Below are positions 37,101-51,339 of a DNA stretch of 64,000 bases, one piece after another (within the stretch, counting starts at the first letter, position 1; every line of letters begins with the position of its first letter). A program made the position numbers and the translations under genes. The notes under the pieces are model-generated. The model made no database searches and was not told where the DNA came from. It was given only the letters and a program-made list of their open reading frames with translations. The stretch comes from Trichoplax adhaerens. Taxonomy: Eukaryota > Placozoa > Uniplacotomia > Trichoplacea > Trichoplacidae. The stretch covers positions 1,848,106-1,912,105 of the forward strand of contig NW_002060950.1 of NCBI RefSeq assembly GCF_000150275.1. Reading direction: 5' to 3'.

Positions 37101-40100
37101 AATTCCGCCATACGTATCCTCTCCCGCATATTGCTAAATTTTATGTAGGAAGATGCAGAAATAAAGATCAGACACAAATAGTTCCAGGCCTGTAATGGCG
37201 ATCTTTTAATTTCTTTCATGCTGATTAAATATATTTTAGTATAAATACTTTGTCATCGCCATGGAAAACACAGCAGCGCAATTGGACATATAAAACCTTA
37301 TTTAATTCATACATAGCACCTCTTAATTCAGTTATTTTGCTGAGTAGTAATCTAGCTAGATCCAAATGATGAATTTTATATTGCAAGAGTAATACAGATA
37401 TTACCGATTTTAATCTAAAGTAATTGAATTTTATAAGTGTTTTGAATAAGGATAATAATTATAACATACTCTTACCGCCTCTATTTAAAAACGATAAAAT
37501 TTTCAGTAGAATGTCTTATTAATTGATTACCAAGTATTCTATTCTTAAACAACGTTAACTGACTTCTATAAGACTATACGTGAATAATATACGAAAGATT
37601 TATGATAATATAATCCCTATGTTGACGGTATTCCCCCAAAAATGTCTTGTAAAATAATTGCTGCTTTTAATATATCTCAAATAGATACCCAAAGATTATA
37701 ATGTGGAACCAATTGTCCGACGTGATTGTCCCGTCCCATTAAATCCTCATCATTCTTATTTCCTCTTGGTGGACGATGGCACATTACGGAAATATGGTGG
37801 AGAGATTAAATTGCGAGGAAGATTAGAGAAGTGTATTGCAGAGAAAAATTGTGATGATAGTAAGTATCTAAGTGGTAGAGAAAAAATTGTTTCTAAAAAA
37901 TTTAGAAATTATCCTACATCTCTTAAAGTAGTTGTTAGAAAGGTAATATTTACTGCCAGGAATGAGCTCGATAATATCTTTATTTTATAATTTGCTGGTA
38001 TTTATATCTACCCTAAATTAAATACAATATACCATGTAATTAAAATGATGGTAGGATTACTTGATACTGTTAGTAAGGTATCCAATACTAATAAAACTAT
38101 CTTATTTTTACTCTGCGCTTCACATTCAGGTTTCGGTCTTGGTAAACCTGTTGTATTACTTGTGCTGGAGGGAGGTCTTGATTGCATTAAAATAGTCCAT
38201 GAAGGTATTAGCAAGAGAATACCAGCTGTAGTCTTGGAAGGAACTGGAAGGGCAGCTGATTTAATAGCTTTCGCATCGAAGCATGCCACTGTTGATAAGT
38301 GAGTAAATGGAGACAAGCTTATTGTATGAATGCAGTAGTTGGTAAAGTAGACTGTATTATTTAGCCTAATTATAGTTAAATTAGTAAGAGTCCTTGTTGT
38401 CCAGTTTTTACGTATCTGATTTATATTTCGTATGTAATTGATGCTAGAATAATCGAGAATTAATAAGGCTGCCATATTCATTTTTCTAAAATTATAGAAG
38501 ACGTCGATACCTAGATTCGACAGCAATATCGTTACTAACCCAGAAAATGTTGGTAGCCTATCCCAAATTGAAAGATCAAGAGGATGGAAAGAAAGACCTA
38601 CAATATCATATTAATTTAGTTAAAGAATGCATTGCAGATGAAAAACTGGTAAGAGTTATTAGTCTATCTGTAATCGGATAAATTCTGTGGACTATCAGCT
38701 TAGAGTTGATTCTATTTTCCTAATGTGATTTTAAAATCTTCCCAAAATTTTTATGTAAGATAACCATATTCAAGCTTGGAGAGCAAAAGGACCAAGAGCT
38801 TGATCTTGCAATATTGAGCGCTCTACTTAAAGGTACATCGCATATCGAAATAGATATTAGTAGGAGTTATAATCCAAATGATCATAAATATTAACATGAC
38901 ACTTTATAATGCATAGCTCAATGTGCATCTAAACTGGATCAACTGCGCCTTGCTCTAAATTGGGATCGCGCTGACGTCGCTAGAGAGAAAATCTTTACAG
39001 AGGAAGTGCACTGGCCTGTAAGTTAAATCATGATACTAGACGACGATTTTATTGTAGCGATCGAATATTTCTATCTTCTGCTCTTATTAACATTAATATA
39101 GCACGTTTAGAGAGTACAAAAATTAGAATTCGTCGGCTAAACCCAATCCCAATAGTATTCTTTCTAATTTTATTTACAGCCTGGCAGCTTAGATGAGCCA
39201 ATGCTTACTGCTTTAATAAAAAATCGCGTGGAATTTGTTAAAATGTTTATGGAAAATGGCGTTAATATGAAAGATTTTTTAACAATGGGCAAGCTCAGTC
39301 TAATGTATAATGCTGTAAGTTATTTACTGTTTTTAAAGACAGTAAACTTACTATTTCTATCAAATGGTTGCACATTTTTAAACAATTTTGAAGATTGAAT
39401 AATTTTAGAATATTAAAAATTAAATATTACGCTTTTCGAGTTATTTTTGCACGCTTTGGTATTCGCGTATGGTTTATTTACTTCCGAGTAGCTTTCATCA
39501 GTATACATTTATTATCTAATGATCTTAAATAGCAATTATTGTATTGAGATAAAAGTGTTAAATAAGATCTTGTTCTCCACATTTTATATCTTTGCATGAA
39601 GTTCGAAGTAGCTGCATCCATTTCATTAATTATTAGCAATTAGTATCAGTAAGGCAACATTAATTTCCCCTAAATACTAATCGTATACTCGTAAATATAG
39701 GACGGACTTAATAGCCATCTTCAGCATTTGTTACGTCTAGTTGCGGATGATAAGGTAAATATAAAATATTACAAGATATATAAGAAATTAAATATTGCTT
39801 TGTCTTCTACCACTGTAGTGTATCCAAATGATTAAAAGTCTCTACTGCTTATTTAACATCTATAGATAGCAATCAGAGATATAAAAAATTTATATATACT
39901 TACTCGTATAAATATATAACATGTCTTCTATGCTAATATCATCTAAGTAAAATAGCCCGGCTTAAACAAACAAATTACCCTTTCTTACCTTTTCATCAAC
40001 AATGTAGGCAAAGAACGATAGAGATATTGCATTTTCATTAAAAGATGTTGGTCGCTTATTGAAGAAATTAATGGGTGCACATTATGAGCCTTTATACCTA

Positions 40101-43100
40101 AGAGATCGGAAATTTGTTGATGAATCTATCGATCACGATGTCTTGATCTCAGTTTCAGCAAGGCTTGCAGGCACTAATAATTACAATTTAGTTGAAGCAG
40201 CAACGTCTAATTTGGGCGATGAGAGTGGACAAATTGATTTAAAAAATATTGCTGGTAACATTGGTAAGAGGATAATGAGTATTTTACGGTCTATTTAATA
40301 AAAGAACGAATACCTTGAATAAAGTATCTTTATTCTAGGAATATTTAGATTTAGGTTAAATAATTGAATTCTGTCGTGAAAGGGATATTGCATCGCAAAC
40401 TACATGCATGAGCGATACCGATTTATGTATTGATATTTTGTAAAATATGTAAAGCAAGCTATGGTACTTTGCTAACATTTCCATTTGGAAACAATATAAT
40501 TTTAATAGACGTGGGTATTCTTGGAGCATTTGAGAGAGCGAGTCCAGCTATCGTTTTTGACAATCCTATTCATGAGATGTTCTTGTGGGCAGTGTTGAGT
40601 AATCGGCCTGAGATGGCCTACTTTATGTGGGAACGAGGTGAAGAATCTATTGCTGCAGCATTGGTTGGTAGTAAACTATTTATGGCTATGGCTTCCGATA
40701 ATAAAATCGATAGTGAGAAATCTGCAGCCTTAATTAAGGATGCAAAGTAAGCAGACTAGCTATGTTCACGTATATCTGATTAATAACCATTTAGTGAGTC
40801 TAGGAATGTATCGTAGATAAAAAATCCTTTCTTCGCTAGCTTATTGTAAACTAAGAAAATGCTCTTGTTTATCTCCTGTAGGAAATTTGAAGAGTTAGCT
40901 ATTAGTGTATTAGAAGAATGTTATACACAAGATGAATATCTGTCACAAATGTTGGTTAAACGAGAAATGATTAATTGGGGTGGATTAAATTGTTTGCAAA
41001 TGTCAGGATCAGCTGATGGCGAAAGATTTATATCTCATCCATGCTGTCAATCTACACTAGATGAAATATGGACAAATGGCATACGATCATCTACATCGAT
41101 GGTAAATTAGTCTGATTTTCACAATCTAATTTTTTAAATTAATAAAAGGCCAGTAGTTGTTTTGTTATGAGATAAGTGAAAAATGGCAATAAGCTATTTT
41201 GCATTGGGAAAACAACCAATTTGCATCTGTTCGATAATAGAATACGATATAGTTCTACTGCCTCAGGGTGCTAAATAATTTGCAAAGGTGATTCGATTAC
41301 CTGCAGCAATTCGGTTCATACAAAATCATGATCGATTAGAGTAAAACTATAAGCTTGTTAAAAAAAAATTACTAAACGGAAATGTAATGATTTCTTAGAG
41401 ATTTGATATTGCTGTTGATATTGCTATAGTTGTCCATACAGTAGATTATGTCTTGTAACGATTTGCAAAATTTCTGTATAAAAGTACCTACTGAATGAGA
41501 ATTTACTCAATCTTAGCGGCGAGTATAGGAATTTTGTGATGAATGTAACTAAATTTAGCTTTAAAATATTTGCATATGACATGAAATAGGTTCCTATTGC
41601 CACTCTTTTGCCCTTCTTAATTCCATTGTTAATATCGTTTGAAAAGCAAGAAGACGATGATCGTTATTCAGGCTTTTGTAGCTCAGTTTTTAATGATATA
41701 AAGAGATTTTATCAAGCTCCTGTTACGAAATATTGGGGAACAGTGGTAAGCATGCAAAAGTATTAGTGAAGGAGTAGAAATCAATTGTAATGGATATCAA
41801 TTACTCAATTAACGGCCACCTTTTAAATGAATCAATTTTTATTATGTTTAGTTTTGGTATATTATCTTCCTTGGCCTATACAGCTACGTTATTTTATTTT
41901 CATTTAATGCTTTTCCAAGCATACCTGAATGGATATTACTTGGCTGGATATATACCATAGCGGTAGAATTATTTCGTCAGGTATCTATGGCCCGTAATGT
42001 GTTATCAATAAGCAAAGTTTGCATGTGATAGAGAGATATAAGATAAATTATCATTCCATGTTTGTCTTGTATGTTCGGTAAGCTACTTTATGATCAAAAA
42101 TGAAAGCGGTCTAGAGCCATCTACGAATGCGAGGCTACTTTGATCATATTTAATTTAATCACATTTCTTCGAGTTCTTACTATCGTTGATAATTTATTAT
42201 AAGTAAGATACAGGTTATTTATCATATTATATCTTAGTATGAGCGTAGATGTATAAGATTTAATCAACCAAGTAAATTATTCTAAGCTACTGGCTTATTC
42301 GAACTCTCAATTAGATTTCAGCAGCAGCTAAATATCGCCGGCAACAGTACATGTCTCGTTGGACCATGGTTGCTGAAGTTGTGAGCATCTTCATTGCAGT
42401 AATTGGCTTTTGTCTACGTTGGATTCCGCAGGCGATGGAAGCTGCACGTATATTATATTGCCTTAATGGAGCTATTTTCTACGCCCGTGTACTTCGATTC
42501 TACTCTTTTAGTATTAGCTTGGGTCCAAAATTGGTCATGATCAAGCGAATGGTAATCATTCGTCTTACCATTACTTTTAATAAATAATATTACATAATCC
42601 GATATATATGAAATTTGATTCGTTGGATGGAACGCAAGTAGGAGTAGCTATTAGCTAAGTAGTCGAGTAAATAAGCCTGATTATTATAATTAACTGACGA
42701 TTACTTATTTTGAAATTACAGATTATGGAAGTTATACTGTTTCTTTATATCTTGGTGATCTTTTTGGTGGGCTATGGTGTTGTTAGTCAAGCATTGTTAT
42801 ATAAAAACATACCAGTTACTGCTGAGAATATTCTGCAAATTATTCAACGGCCTTATTGGCAGATGTATGGAGAACTAATGTTGGAAAAGATCGAAGGTAA
42901 TTCTCAAAATAAGCCTAAGGTAGTTCGACTCTGTATCATTACTTTTTGACTCTATACTCATATTAAGAAGTAAGATACTAGATCGCCAGGTAATTTGTGA
43001 TACTGGATGGTAAATAAAAGACCTGCAACTGTTGCTTATTGACAGGTACCGATATTGGATGCAATGCTACTGCACAAGTCGGCAATGATGGAAAATTATG

Positions 43101-44426
43101 CCCTAAGAATTCCTGGCTTGTTTTGCTTCTGCTCGCGGGTTATATGCTCATCACTAATATTCTCTTAATCAATTTATTGATCGCAGTTTTTAGGTAAATT
43201 ACGATATTATTCTTAATCAATTTAATATCTATCCCTATAATATATGATATTTTTTGCGGATAAATATGCAGATTATATTATCTAGTTTCGTATATTTTAT
43301 ATTAAAGCTGCTACCCATGAGGCACCTGTAATAAAGATGTATGAAGTTAAAATCAGTATTAGAATTAAAATGCTATAATAATACTGTGAAGACATTTACT
43401 TAAAACTATATTAACAGCTTATGGTCAATACACAATCTACATATATAAGTGCTGAATAATATATCGAATTTTACTAAATTATACATAGTACGGATTGGCT
43501 AAATAAATAAAATTTTTCTAATATGTCAAGATTAATTCAAATATATTTTATTATTATTTTTTTAAGTAATGTATTTGAAGATGTTCAATCGAGATCACGA
43601 GGAATTTGGAAATTTCATCGTTACTTTTTGATTATGGAATTCAATAACAAGCCTGTCCTACCTCCACCTTTCATCTTACTTAGTCATTTTTATATGTTAT
43701 TAAAGTACACTTGTTGTTGGCGCGATGCTCAAGGTAAGAAAAAGTAGAGTAGATATTAATCCAATAACATAATATGCTGCACTCACTTGCTACCTTTTGA
43801 CCACAATTAATTCTTTGTACTTTAATCCAATTTTATCATTCTATGCCACCAATGGTTACAGTAACACCTCTTAGCGAGCAACATATTGAAATTATTCGGC
43901 TTTTTGAAATTGAAGCGGCGGCTTCCTATCGTAAAAAAGCCCAAGCTGAAGCAGAAAATAGTATAGAGGCCCAATTGCGTGCTATAACAAATAGGTAAAA
44001 TTTCAAATTCATTCTAATACATATTTCTAATTTAAGGTAGGTAGAGTGAGTCTGTCTACAGCACTAGAGTAATAAACAGAAAAATAGATATGACGACAAT
44101 CTCTCTTTAAAGAACGTGTAAATTTAAGTAATTTCATACGTCGCGTTCTTAATAGTCTTGCAGGCATCCAAAATTTTATGAAATTACAACAGCAGCGGAA
44201 TATATTACATACAATCTTTAAAAATCAAGATTTAGCCAAAATAGATCGAAATGCTGGTGTTTATGGATCAATGACAAAGTTTAAGAAACCTATTTTACGG
44301 CGAACCAGTGCTGTTGGAAACGAGTCTGATCAGATAATTGTTTCAAGTCCTGAGGAAGAAGAAGTTGTAAGCTACCTTCAAACTGATGATAATGCCTCCG
44401 GAAGTGATTCAAATATTATACAATAA
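31168..44426 (+). CDS. TRPM family cation channel, without C-terminal enzyme domain
   Basis: Twenty-four in-phase exons: 31168-31290, 32542-32624, 32922-32986, 35785-35903, 36141-36321, 36583-36773, 37685-37859, 38130-38298, 38498-38648, 38760-38832, 38917-39017, 39180-39314, 39701-39754, 40008-40263, 40509-40746, 40882-41101, 41590-41745, 41852-41993, 42322-42551, 42722-42896, 43046-43193, 43567-43733, 43862-43994, 44129-44426. They total 3783 nt, 1260 aa. The N-terminal TRPM homology region (to about residue 780) has LIISVTGGAKNF, GAWILTGGTN and LVLEGG. Helices S1-S6 span about 780-1065; the pore region includes YGELMLEKIEG and S6 ends ITNILLINLLIAVF. A TRP-box exon (GIWKFHRYFLI, LPPPFILL) and a charged coil follow. 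TRPM channels are plasma-membrane tetramers passing Na+, Ca2+ or Mg2+. The protein ends at 44426 with no NUDT9-H or alpha-kinase domain, so it resembles TRPM4/5/8 in size. The subfamily is not assigned. The true start may lie further upstream. Confidence 0.95.
33690..33925. repeat. diverged tandem duplication in TRPM intron 3, unit 138 bp
   Basis: TAGCTTAAAAATACCAATGA at 33696 recurs as TAGCTTAAAAAAATATCAAA at 33834. Both are followed by CTTCTAGC/TTTCTAGC, CTTAC and later ATTAGATTTTA/TTTAGATTTCA. The two copies are 138 bp apart. Confidence 0.55.
34430..34870. repeat. diverged repeat in TRPM intron 3, two to three copies
   Basis: TATCCTCGAACTATAATCAC (34441) and TATCCTCGAACTACGATCGC (34589) head copies 148 bp apart. 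Both continue with ATTTATCGCTGC and ATTTCCGTTAA. A weaker third copy starts at about 34819 (TATCCGTGAGCTACGATC). Confidence 0.65.
35426..35611. mobile_element. MITE with 67-bp terminal inverted repeats in TRPM intron 3
   Basis: The arms 35426-35492 and 35545-35611 are near-perfect inverted copies. The left begins CTTACATATATAAAAATGAA and runs through CCGCGATATTAACGAAG to AATAATGTACA. The right begins TGTACATTATTTAATCTTCG and ends TTATATGTAAG. The 52-bp spacer contains a smaller hairpin (AACTTTCCGGCGAAAAGTT). At 186 bp with no frame, it is a non-autonomous DNA element. No clear target-site duplication beyond the shared ends was identified. Confidence 0.8.
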
Positions 44427-47400
44427 ACAGTATACAGGATATCCCAACGTAATATCATTCGTTATTAACATATGAACCTTCTATTTTACTGTTTCTGATA
44501 TTAGTTCTTTTTCACTATTGAATTCTTTTCCGGACAAGATCTTAATCATGTTCATTCTATATTAAGATCAATTTTAGTATAAAGAATTTTATCCTCATAT
44601 ATCTATGTTAACTGCATACAAAACTGGTCATTGTCAACAAATATTGCTTCAAATATTGGATATTCATTTATGAACTATATTTTTAATCAATTTTGTCGTT
44701 TATATGTTGATTTAGACGAAATAATCTTTTATAGTAATACAGTATATGAAATTACTGTACATTTTATTTCTTAATTCATAAATAGCGGAAGGATTGCATT
44801 TAGCTTGGCCATATACTACTACGTATAGCCTATCGCGCTGATTTAAATATTCAAGTAATATCGTCAGTAACTGTTTCTGCTATGAATTAAGAATCTTAAT
44901 CATCGATAAGTCGAAGCTAAGATTATGATGTCATATGATAAAACATTGATTGATTTTGTAATTAAAATAATAAAATATTATTCATATTATCCTTATTCTT
45001 GCAAGAAATATATCAATAGCTATTCAAAATATATCTACGGTTGCTTACCGTAGCCATTTAATGTAATTTGTTCTATTGTATATGAGTCGTAGGTAATAGT
45101 TGTAATATTATAGAATAAAATCAAAAACAAAGGCTGTTGATACGCTAATATGAATTTCATGTGATCCAAAAAGGATTAGACCTGTCTCTAGAATAAAATT
45201 TTGTCTAAATTCTAATCTTCTGTATGTAAATTTAATTTAATTGCACTATATCAGCTTTTACTCGAAATAACTAATAGTTCCAATTCTGTAGTCAACTGCT
45301 ACCTCGAAATGAACTTTCTCATCATATTCGTAATCTATATCTATAATCTAGTTGATAAGACAGCGTTGCCTTTTTAGAATTCTACGTAGAACTGAGACAG
45401 TTCAGGAAGTACTGTAAGGTTCGATTTTTGAGACATTTTAGAGCTATATTTATACTCGTAGTTACGGCTGCAAGATTTTATTTCCACTATGCAAGAAGCA
45501 ATCAAGTAATTTGTGTCACCTTTAAACAAAAATTTTCAGTATCTTTGTGCAAGTTTTGCGAATAGGATCAATGTCTGATCGTTCTTCTGTATCCTTTATC
45601 TTGGATTTGATGATGAGTTAAATAATCTTTTGTGAATAAGCATCACAGTATTTCAGTCGCAACCACAAAGTACTACATTCTTTAGGCTTCTATAATTTTA
45701 TATATTTATGTAAAACTATAATTTAATATATTTAAATGATAGAAAAGTATGATAATCCTACAGTTGCAAACCTTTTAAACTGTATTTAAAGATAAAAATT
45801 ATAAGGAATTACTATGACGCTAAAATTGATTAGGGGTGAAATAACGTATGATTTTAAACTTTTATAGTAAAAGTAAGTTTCTATCAATTTTAAACTATTA
45901 GATTAAATCTTTGAAAGGTAGCAGTGAAGAACTTGGATTCAATCTGACATTAAAATATAGGATTACCACAGAGTAACTTCAGTATAGCAGCCGTAACATA
46001 GTTTTCATAAGATTACTTACCAAGGAATGTGTTGATATTAATTTATCTACAAATTTTTACATATTTTGAATAGATGAGTGAATAGTTTTATAATGTTATC
46101 TTTCTATAAATTAGCTGGCATTTGAATAAAGTTAGGGTTTGGTTTTGCTTAAAAGAGAAACTATTGATATCACTATTCCTCCTAATGATTGTCAGGAGGA
46201 ATAGCCTTACTGTAAGTAGATGCCGGAGTAAAGAACCTGACAATAGAGTCATAGCTTTTAGTATCTGTAATAATTTTAAATTTCGCCGTCGTTATAAATT
46301 TAGATTTATAACGCGGACATGCGTAGGAGATTACTCTAGCCTTGCCAATTATTCTCTATGAATGCCAATTACAACTAAGTATGAATGATATACAATGTAT
46401 AAAGGTAGCAGTAAATCAAACAATTGACGCTTACCTTCGCTAAATCTTAGTTATAGATATTAACTTTGTTAGATGACCTCGAAGATGCAGGCTATTGAAC
46501 TTATAGCAGCAGAAAATTGAAATAGTTTGAAACTGATATTGATTGATATATAATTAGAGTAATTATTGCAACGTAAATAGCAAAAAATTGACTGTTATCT
46601 TTTTTAAATCTTAGTTTTAGATGGCCTCGAAGATGCAGACTATTAAACTTATTACAAGTGAAAATTGAATTAGTTTAAAACTGGTGTTAGTTTTCAATTA
46701 ATCGGAGGAATTTTTGTAACGTATTTAGAGATATACTCACTATTAGATAGATGACGCAGCGATAAGATGTCAGACACAAAACTAAATAAAATGGCTATCG
46801 ATATATTTAAATGGAAACAGATTGTGCCAAAGCTCTATACAGTAGTAGTAAGCGTCATTGGAAAATTTCAATCTATTCTTATAAATGGAAAGATATAAGT
46901 ATTCCTAATAAATTAGTATTAAATACAATCAATGTCAAGATAAAATGAGTTGACTAATTTTAATTATTCCCTGTTCACGATGGAATAAAAGGAAATTTGA
47001 TAATTGCTTGATACCTCACTTAAATAAGATAACGAATTGTTACAAGTTAATTCAGTATCAGTTTGCCGTTATCTTCCTGTGATACAATTAATTGGTTACA
47101 ATAGAATAGTGATATCAGTTTTACTAGACTATTATGGCTTGTTAAATAAGACAAATTATCTCTATCCTTATCAATAGTGTTACAAACTAAAATAAAACAA
47201 CACATTTTGCTAATAAGCTAAGATGCAATAAAACAACGTAAATTTACTAGAATGATTTTGCAATATGATAGCTAGATATGACATGCCACCAGTAGAATCT
47301 ATATTTTTAAAATGTTATTTCTGTGTTACTTGCTAATTCAAATAGCTTTAATCTAAACGGTTAACAAAAGTGCACATGATAAAAGCAAACAGATGGTAAA

Positions 47401-49128
47401 TTGGACTGAAATAAAAACTAAGACTTGAAAAGGTTTAAATTGTGTTGATATTTAATTAACAATTCAGTGCTATTCAAATTTGTTGGTAAGACAAATTAGA
47501 TGATTATTCTCTTTCATTGTTGACCATATCAATTTTGCAACATTAATCCTTAAAACAATTCAATCACAGGTAAAATTCTTATCATGTTAACAAGACGGAA
47601 TTAGAAAGTAAGGCTGAATTGTCTATATTACCTTCTATCAACACTGTACCTGATATAATTATCATTAACATGGCTTCCATGATAACAAAGATAAAACTAA
47701 AACAGTCATATTCAACTAGATAGTGGTTGTTGAGCTAATATCATGTACTGGCAAAACATTTATCTTATGCGTTCAAAGATCATTTAAAGTGCCATTATCA
47801 ACTGAAAAAATTAATTTACTATTGGTAGATTGAGTTCTGTTAGATGTATTTATAGCCCTGAGTGCTACTTAAGCTGAAAAACAGAACAAATGCTAATATA
47901 ATACCTAGAATCTAAGAGAATAAAGAAAAAAGCCGAAAATTAAATGCAGTTTACATACGCTTATAATTCACTATCTATGCTTTATGATTATCTCAATGAC
48001 ATTGATACAGCATTAGTATAATCTAATATTCGAAAATTGAGTGAATACTTGCTTAAAATTTTTAAAGAAAATAGCTGAACTACTATAGTATTACTATTCA
48101 ATGCATGTGACTTTGAAAATTTGGTAATCGAGCATTTGCAAAATATTTCTAACTACATTTAATAAAACAATCATTTAGTAATTGCTTCTTCATGCAAATG
48201 AGCTATGGTTTTTGGTTATTCTTAGTTTAGTAAGGCTTTGATCGAGGGAGTTTAAGTAATTTAAAATAAAAATTTATTTTGCAGTGATATGGAGCTGATT
48301 TATTTGTAACTGTGGCACGTCAAAATGTATGATTTATCTTCACATCAGTACTTATTCGATTGATAGGAGGTGGCTTAGTGAATCTTTACAGGTGGACAAT
48401 ATTAATTTAGAGTTTGTCGAAAGTGATGCAACAATGATCGTCTTTTTCTTATAGTTAGACTGTACAAATGAGCTATCTAACTATTCTGGATAAGCAATAA
48501 TTAGATTGAACGTAGCCAAACAGACTATATCGGGAGACTGTGCTGACAAAAGTGAGATTAATTTGCAATACTGATACTTTAATTAATTCTATTAATGGCT
48601 CGATAGGTATTTGAGTTATTTTGCCTTTATTAGACTGGCCGCCAATCGATCATAGAGATCAAACTGATTTGTATCAATACTTTATACTTAGCTAAGGCAC
48701 CAAGATCAAGTTGTGGAATCTCACGCACATTTAAGCTTACTTATAATATTGTGGATAGGCTGTTTTACTACCTTCTAAATAATGAAGCAGGACTAAAAGA
48801 AACTGAATACAAAAGCTACTAGCTTTGGTCCTAGCAATTAAGATAACCATGGCGATACTACAAGGGGTGGGACATATAAATGAAATTCGCCTTTGACAAG
48901 ATTTTAATGAACAGGATATCTACAGTAAGTTCTAATTAAACAGTTTTTTATCAAGTGTAGAATTGTAATTATTTAAATCTAGACAAATGCGAATGCTATT
49001 GATTTTATTTAGCTTCTTATTCTAATGTATAAAACTAACTTATTCGATGGGTTCAGCTTAAAGCGATAGCATCTGCTGAATTTATAGGTAGTTGATAACA
49101 TTAAGTTTATTTTAGTTTCAATTTTATA
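44427..49128. other. convergent intergenic region, no gene recognised
   Basis: 4.7 kb of very AT-rich sequence between the TRPM and tetraspanin 3' ends. Apart from the tandem repeat at 46441-46722 I found no exon, RNA or element. Short frames here (for example 46122-46361) have no family resemblance. Confidence 0.4.
46441..46722. repeat. diverged tandem duplication, unit about 150-165 bp
   Basis: AAATCTTAGTTATAGAT...ACCTCGAAGATGCAGGCTAT at 46442 recurs as AAATCTTAGTTTTAGATGG and CCTCGAAGATGCAGACTAT at 46606. Both continue GAAAATTGAA and TAGTTT(G/A)AAACTG, then TTGCAACGTA / TTGTAACGTA. Confidence 0.75.
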
Positions 49129-51339
49129 TCACAGATGCGATACACTTTGATGCTTTGTGCGGAATAATCCACATTTTTTTACCTGAAATAACGACACACC
49201 GATACCAAAAGCGCCTATTGAATACATGAACATCACAATATCGTCTTTGTATCTAGGAAAGCAACCCTTTAATTTAGGAAGAAAAAACAAAACATTAGAT
49301 CTATTCTTGCTTCATTCGCTACTCTCTACCATGTGTGATAGTATCTTACTAACTCTAGCTATTAAAAAGGAAACTATTTGTCATCGATTATTGCATCAAT
49401 TATTAAATTTAGAAAAATTACTTTTGGATTCAATCATCACATATTTGTGGTCGATTTTCGATTTTATAAAAGATTGATAAGTCTAAAGTTCATAACTATA
49501 AATACTTACTAGTTAATACTGAGCTATGGAAAGCTAAGCTGGATTAATTATAAGAGATGTTGATAGATATATGACAATGGACAGACTTTTTGGTATTCCT
49601 ATACCTATCTGTAGTGGACACTAATATGGTCTATCATATTGAGAGTGGTTCTGGTCGTTACTGTCAGAAAATGTCAAAAGTGCTTACTTGTGTATAAATG
49701 TATTGAGTATTTTTGCCATAATCGTAGAGTTTGGTACATGCAGCAGGTGAATTCGACTTGACCATGGTTGTATTACAACATGATGCAGGCACTGGATATG
49801 GACCCTTTAGTTTGCCGTCAGCAGTTCCATTCTTAGCCCATGTTGAAGCAGCCCAATTTTGGTAGCCATTATAACCACAACAATGGCGCTAATAGATCCA
49901 AATTGAAAATATTGTTAGTATAACAGCATATTTAATATGATAGAAATAGAAATAATTACCGTAGATTGAAGGCGATCCATTGCATCTCGAACATTCTTCA
50001 TGGTGTGGTATTTAGTATCAACATCTTGTGTCATGTGCTTTAATGCAATAGCTTGCAACTAAAGTAAAATTAGAGTGTTCAACATTAGTTAGGGGCCAAT
50101 GATATCATAAAAATTAGACTAGAATCGACTATTGAGATCAAAATACAATGTACGCGTATATAGCATAGTAAGTTTTCAATAATCCTTTATCGTGGTTTAA
50201 GTCATATCTATGCTTAAATATTTATACTATCAGATACGTATTAAAAATACTTTAATTAACGAAAGTTAGAAAATGAAGAAAATTGTCAATTGGATACTTA
50301 CGCTTGGTGTGCCTTGATAACCAAAAACAGCTGTAGCAATTTCTAAGCTTAGACAAATGACCAAGTAGAAGATGAACTGTAAATAAGAAAGAAGATTCAA
50401 TTAATTAATTCATAAATTTAATTAATCAGGATTCTATTGCTATTTTATTTTAACTGCATTGCAATCTGTAAGGATTAATATCTAACACTCATTAACATCC
50501 ATCTACAGCTGAGCATTATTTTTTCTTTCCTTTTATCTCACTATTCTGAAAATCAAATTACTACCTTTAGATGTTGGGATATTAGTCTTCATTTTCATAA
50601 ATGTAATACTAGTTCCATTAGCATTTTTACTTATCTTATAGCTAGCTTTACTTACGCCTATGAGAGCCAATTGGTTATCCCATAAGGTGCTACAGCAACC
50701 AAAAAAGCCACCCACAATCAAGAGTACGCCACCAGCTATAAGGAGGTTAGCACCGATGAAGTAAGTTTCTGATGTCAAGGTGGAGTAGACATCATGGTGG
50801 ACATGGAAGTAGATACCAAGACCAAACATAATACCGCCAACAACCTGATCGGAAAAAATTAGTTATAGTCAATGTTGGATAGCAATAAAATTTACTACAA
50901 GTCTTTAGTAAAAAAAATGGGCAATCATTTGCTATTAGGAAGTGATAACATAAGTTTAATGAATGCACATTGGATCAATCAATATCGCTTATGTGTTAAT
51001 TGACAGATGAAATTTAAAACGATTGAATGATAAAAAATACGCTTATATGAAGGAAAGGTCACCCAGATTAAAATGGATCTTAAAAAATAAATTTTAATGT
51101 TACTACCGCTAGAACAAGGAACATGCAAAAGTCAGGAATCTAATCATTCCGAAGATGGGAATATAGCTAGCGTAGATATTTGTTGCTTATTCAAATCATT
51201 GATGTGAGAAAGAAGAAAAAAGCCGTGAAAAGACGGAGGACAAACCTAATTTTCAACTTACCCACAACATCAAGTTGAAGAATAAGAGGAAATATTGAGC
51301 GCAAGCAACGCCCTTGTCTTCATAAGTTGAGATCTTCAT
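49129..51339 (-). CDS. tetraspanin
   Basis: Six in-phase complement exons: 51262-51339 (ATG), 50656-50844, 50302-50376, 49960-50058, 49688-49888, 49129-49266 (TGA); 780 nt, 259 aa, a normal tetraspanin length. TM1 lies in YFLLFFNLMLWVVGGIMFGL, TM2 in ANLLIAGGVLLIVGGFFGCC and TM3 in FIFYLVICLSLEIATAVFGY. The large extracellular loop has the signature CCG, then SCC, a lone C and GC, so six cysteines. A fourth helix (IVMFMYSIGAFGIGVSLF) leads to a basic Cys-containing tail (VKKCGLF). Tetraspanins organise membrane microdomains with integrins and other partners. The last exon is read through a possible donor at 49182; if that intron is used, the tail comes from an exon I did not find. Which vertebrate tetraspanin it matches is not clear. 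Confidence 0.93.

Noticed and set aside
46122-46361. 79-codon plus-strand frame
   Set aside because: No splice context, no recognised domain, AT-rich gap.
49226-49477. 83-codon plus-strand frame starting MNITISSLYLG
   Set aside because: Overlaps the last tetraspanin exon in antisense and shows no family resemblance.
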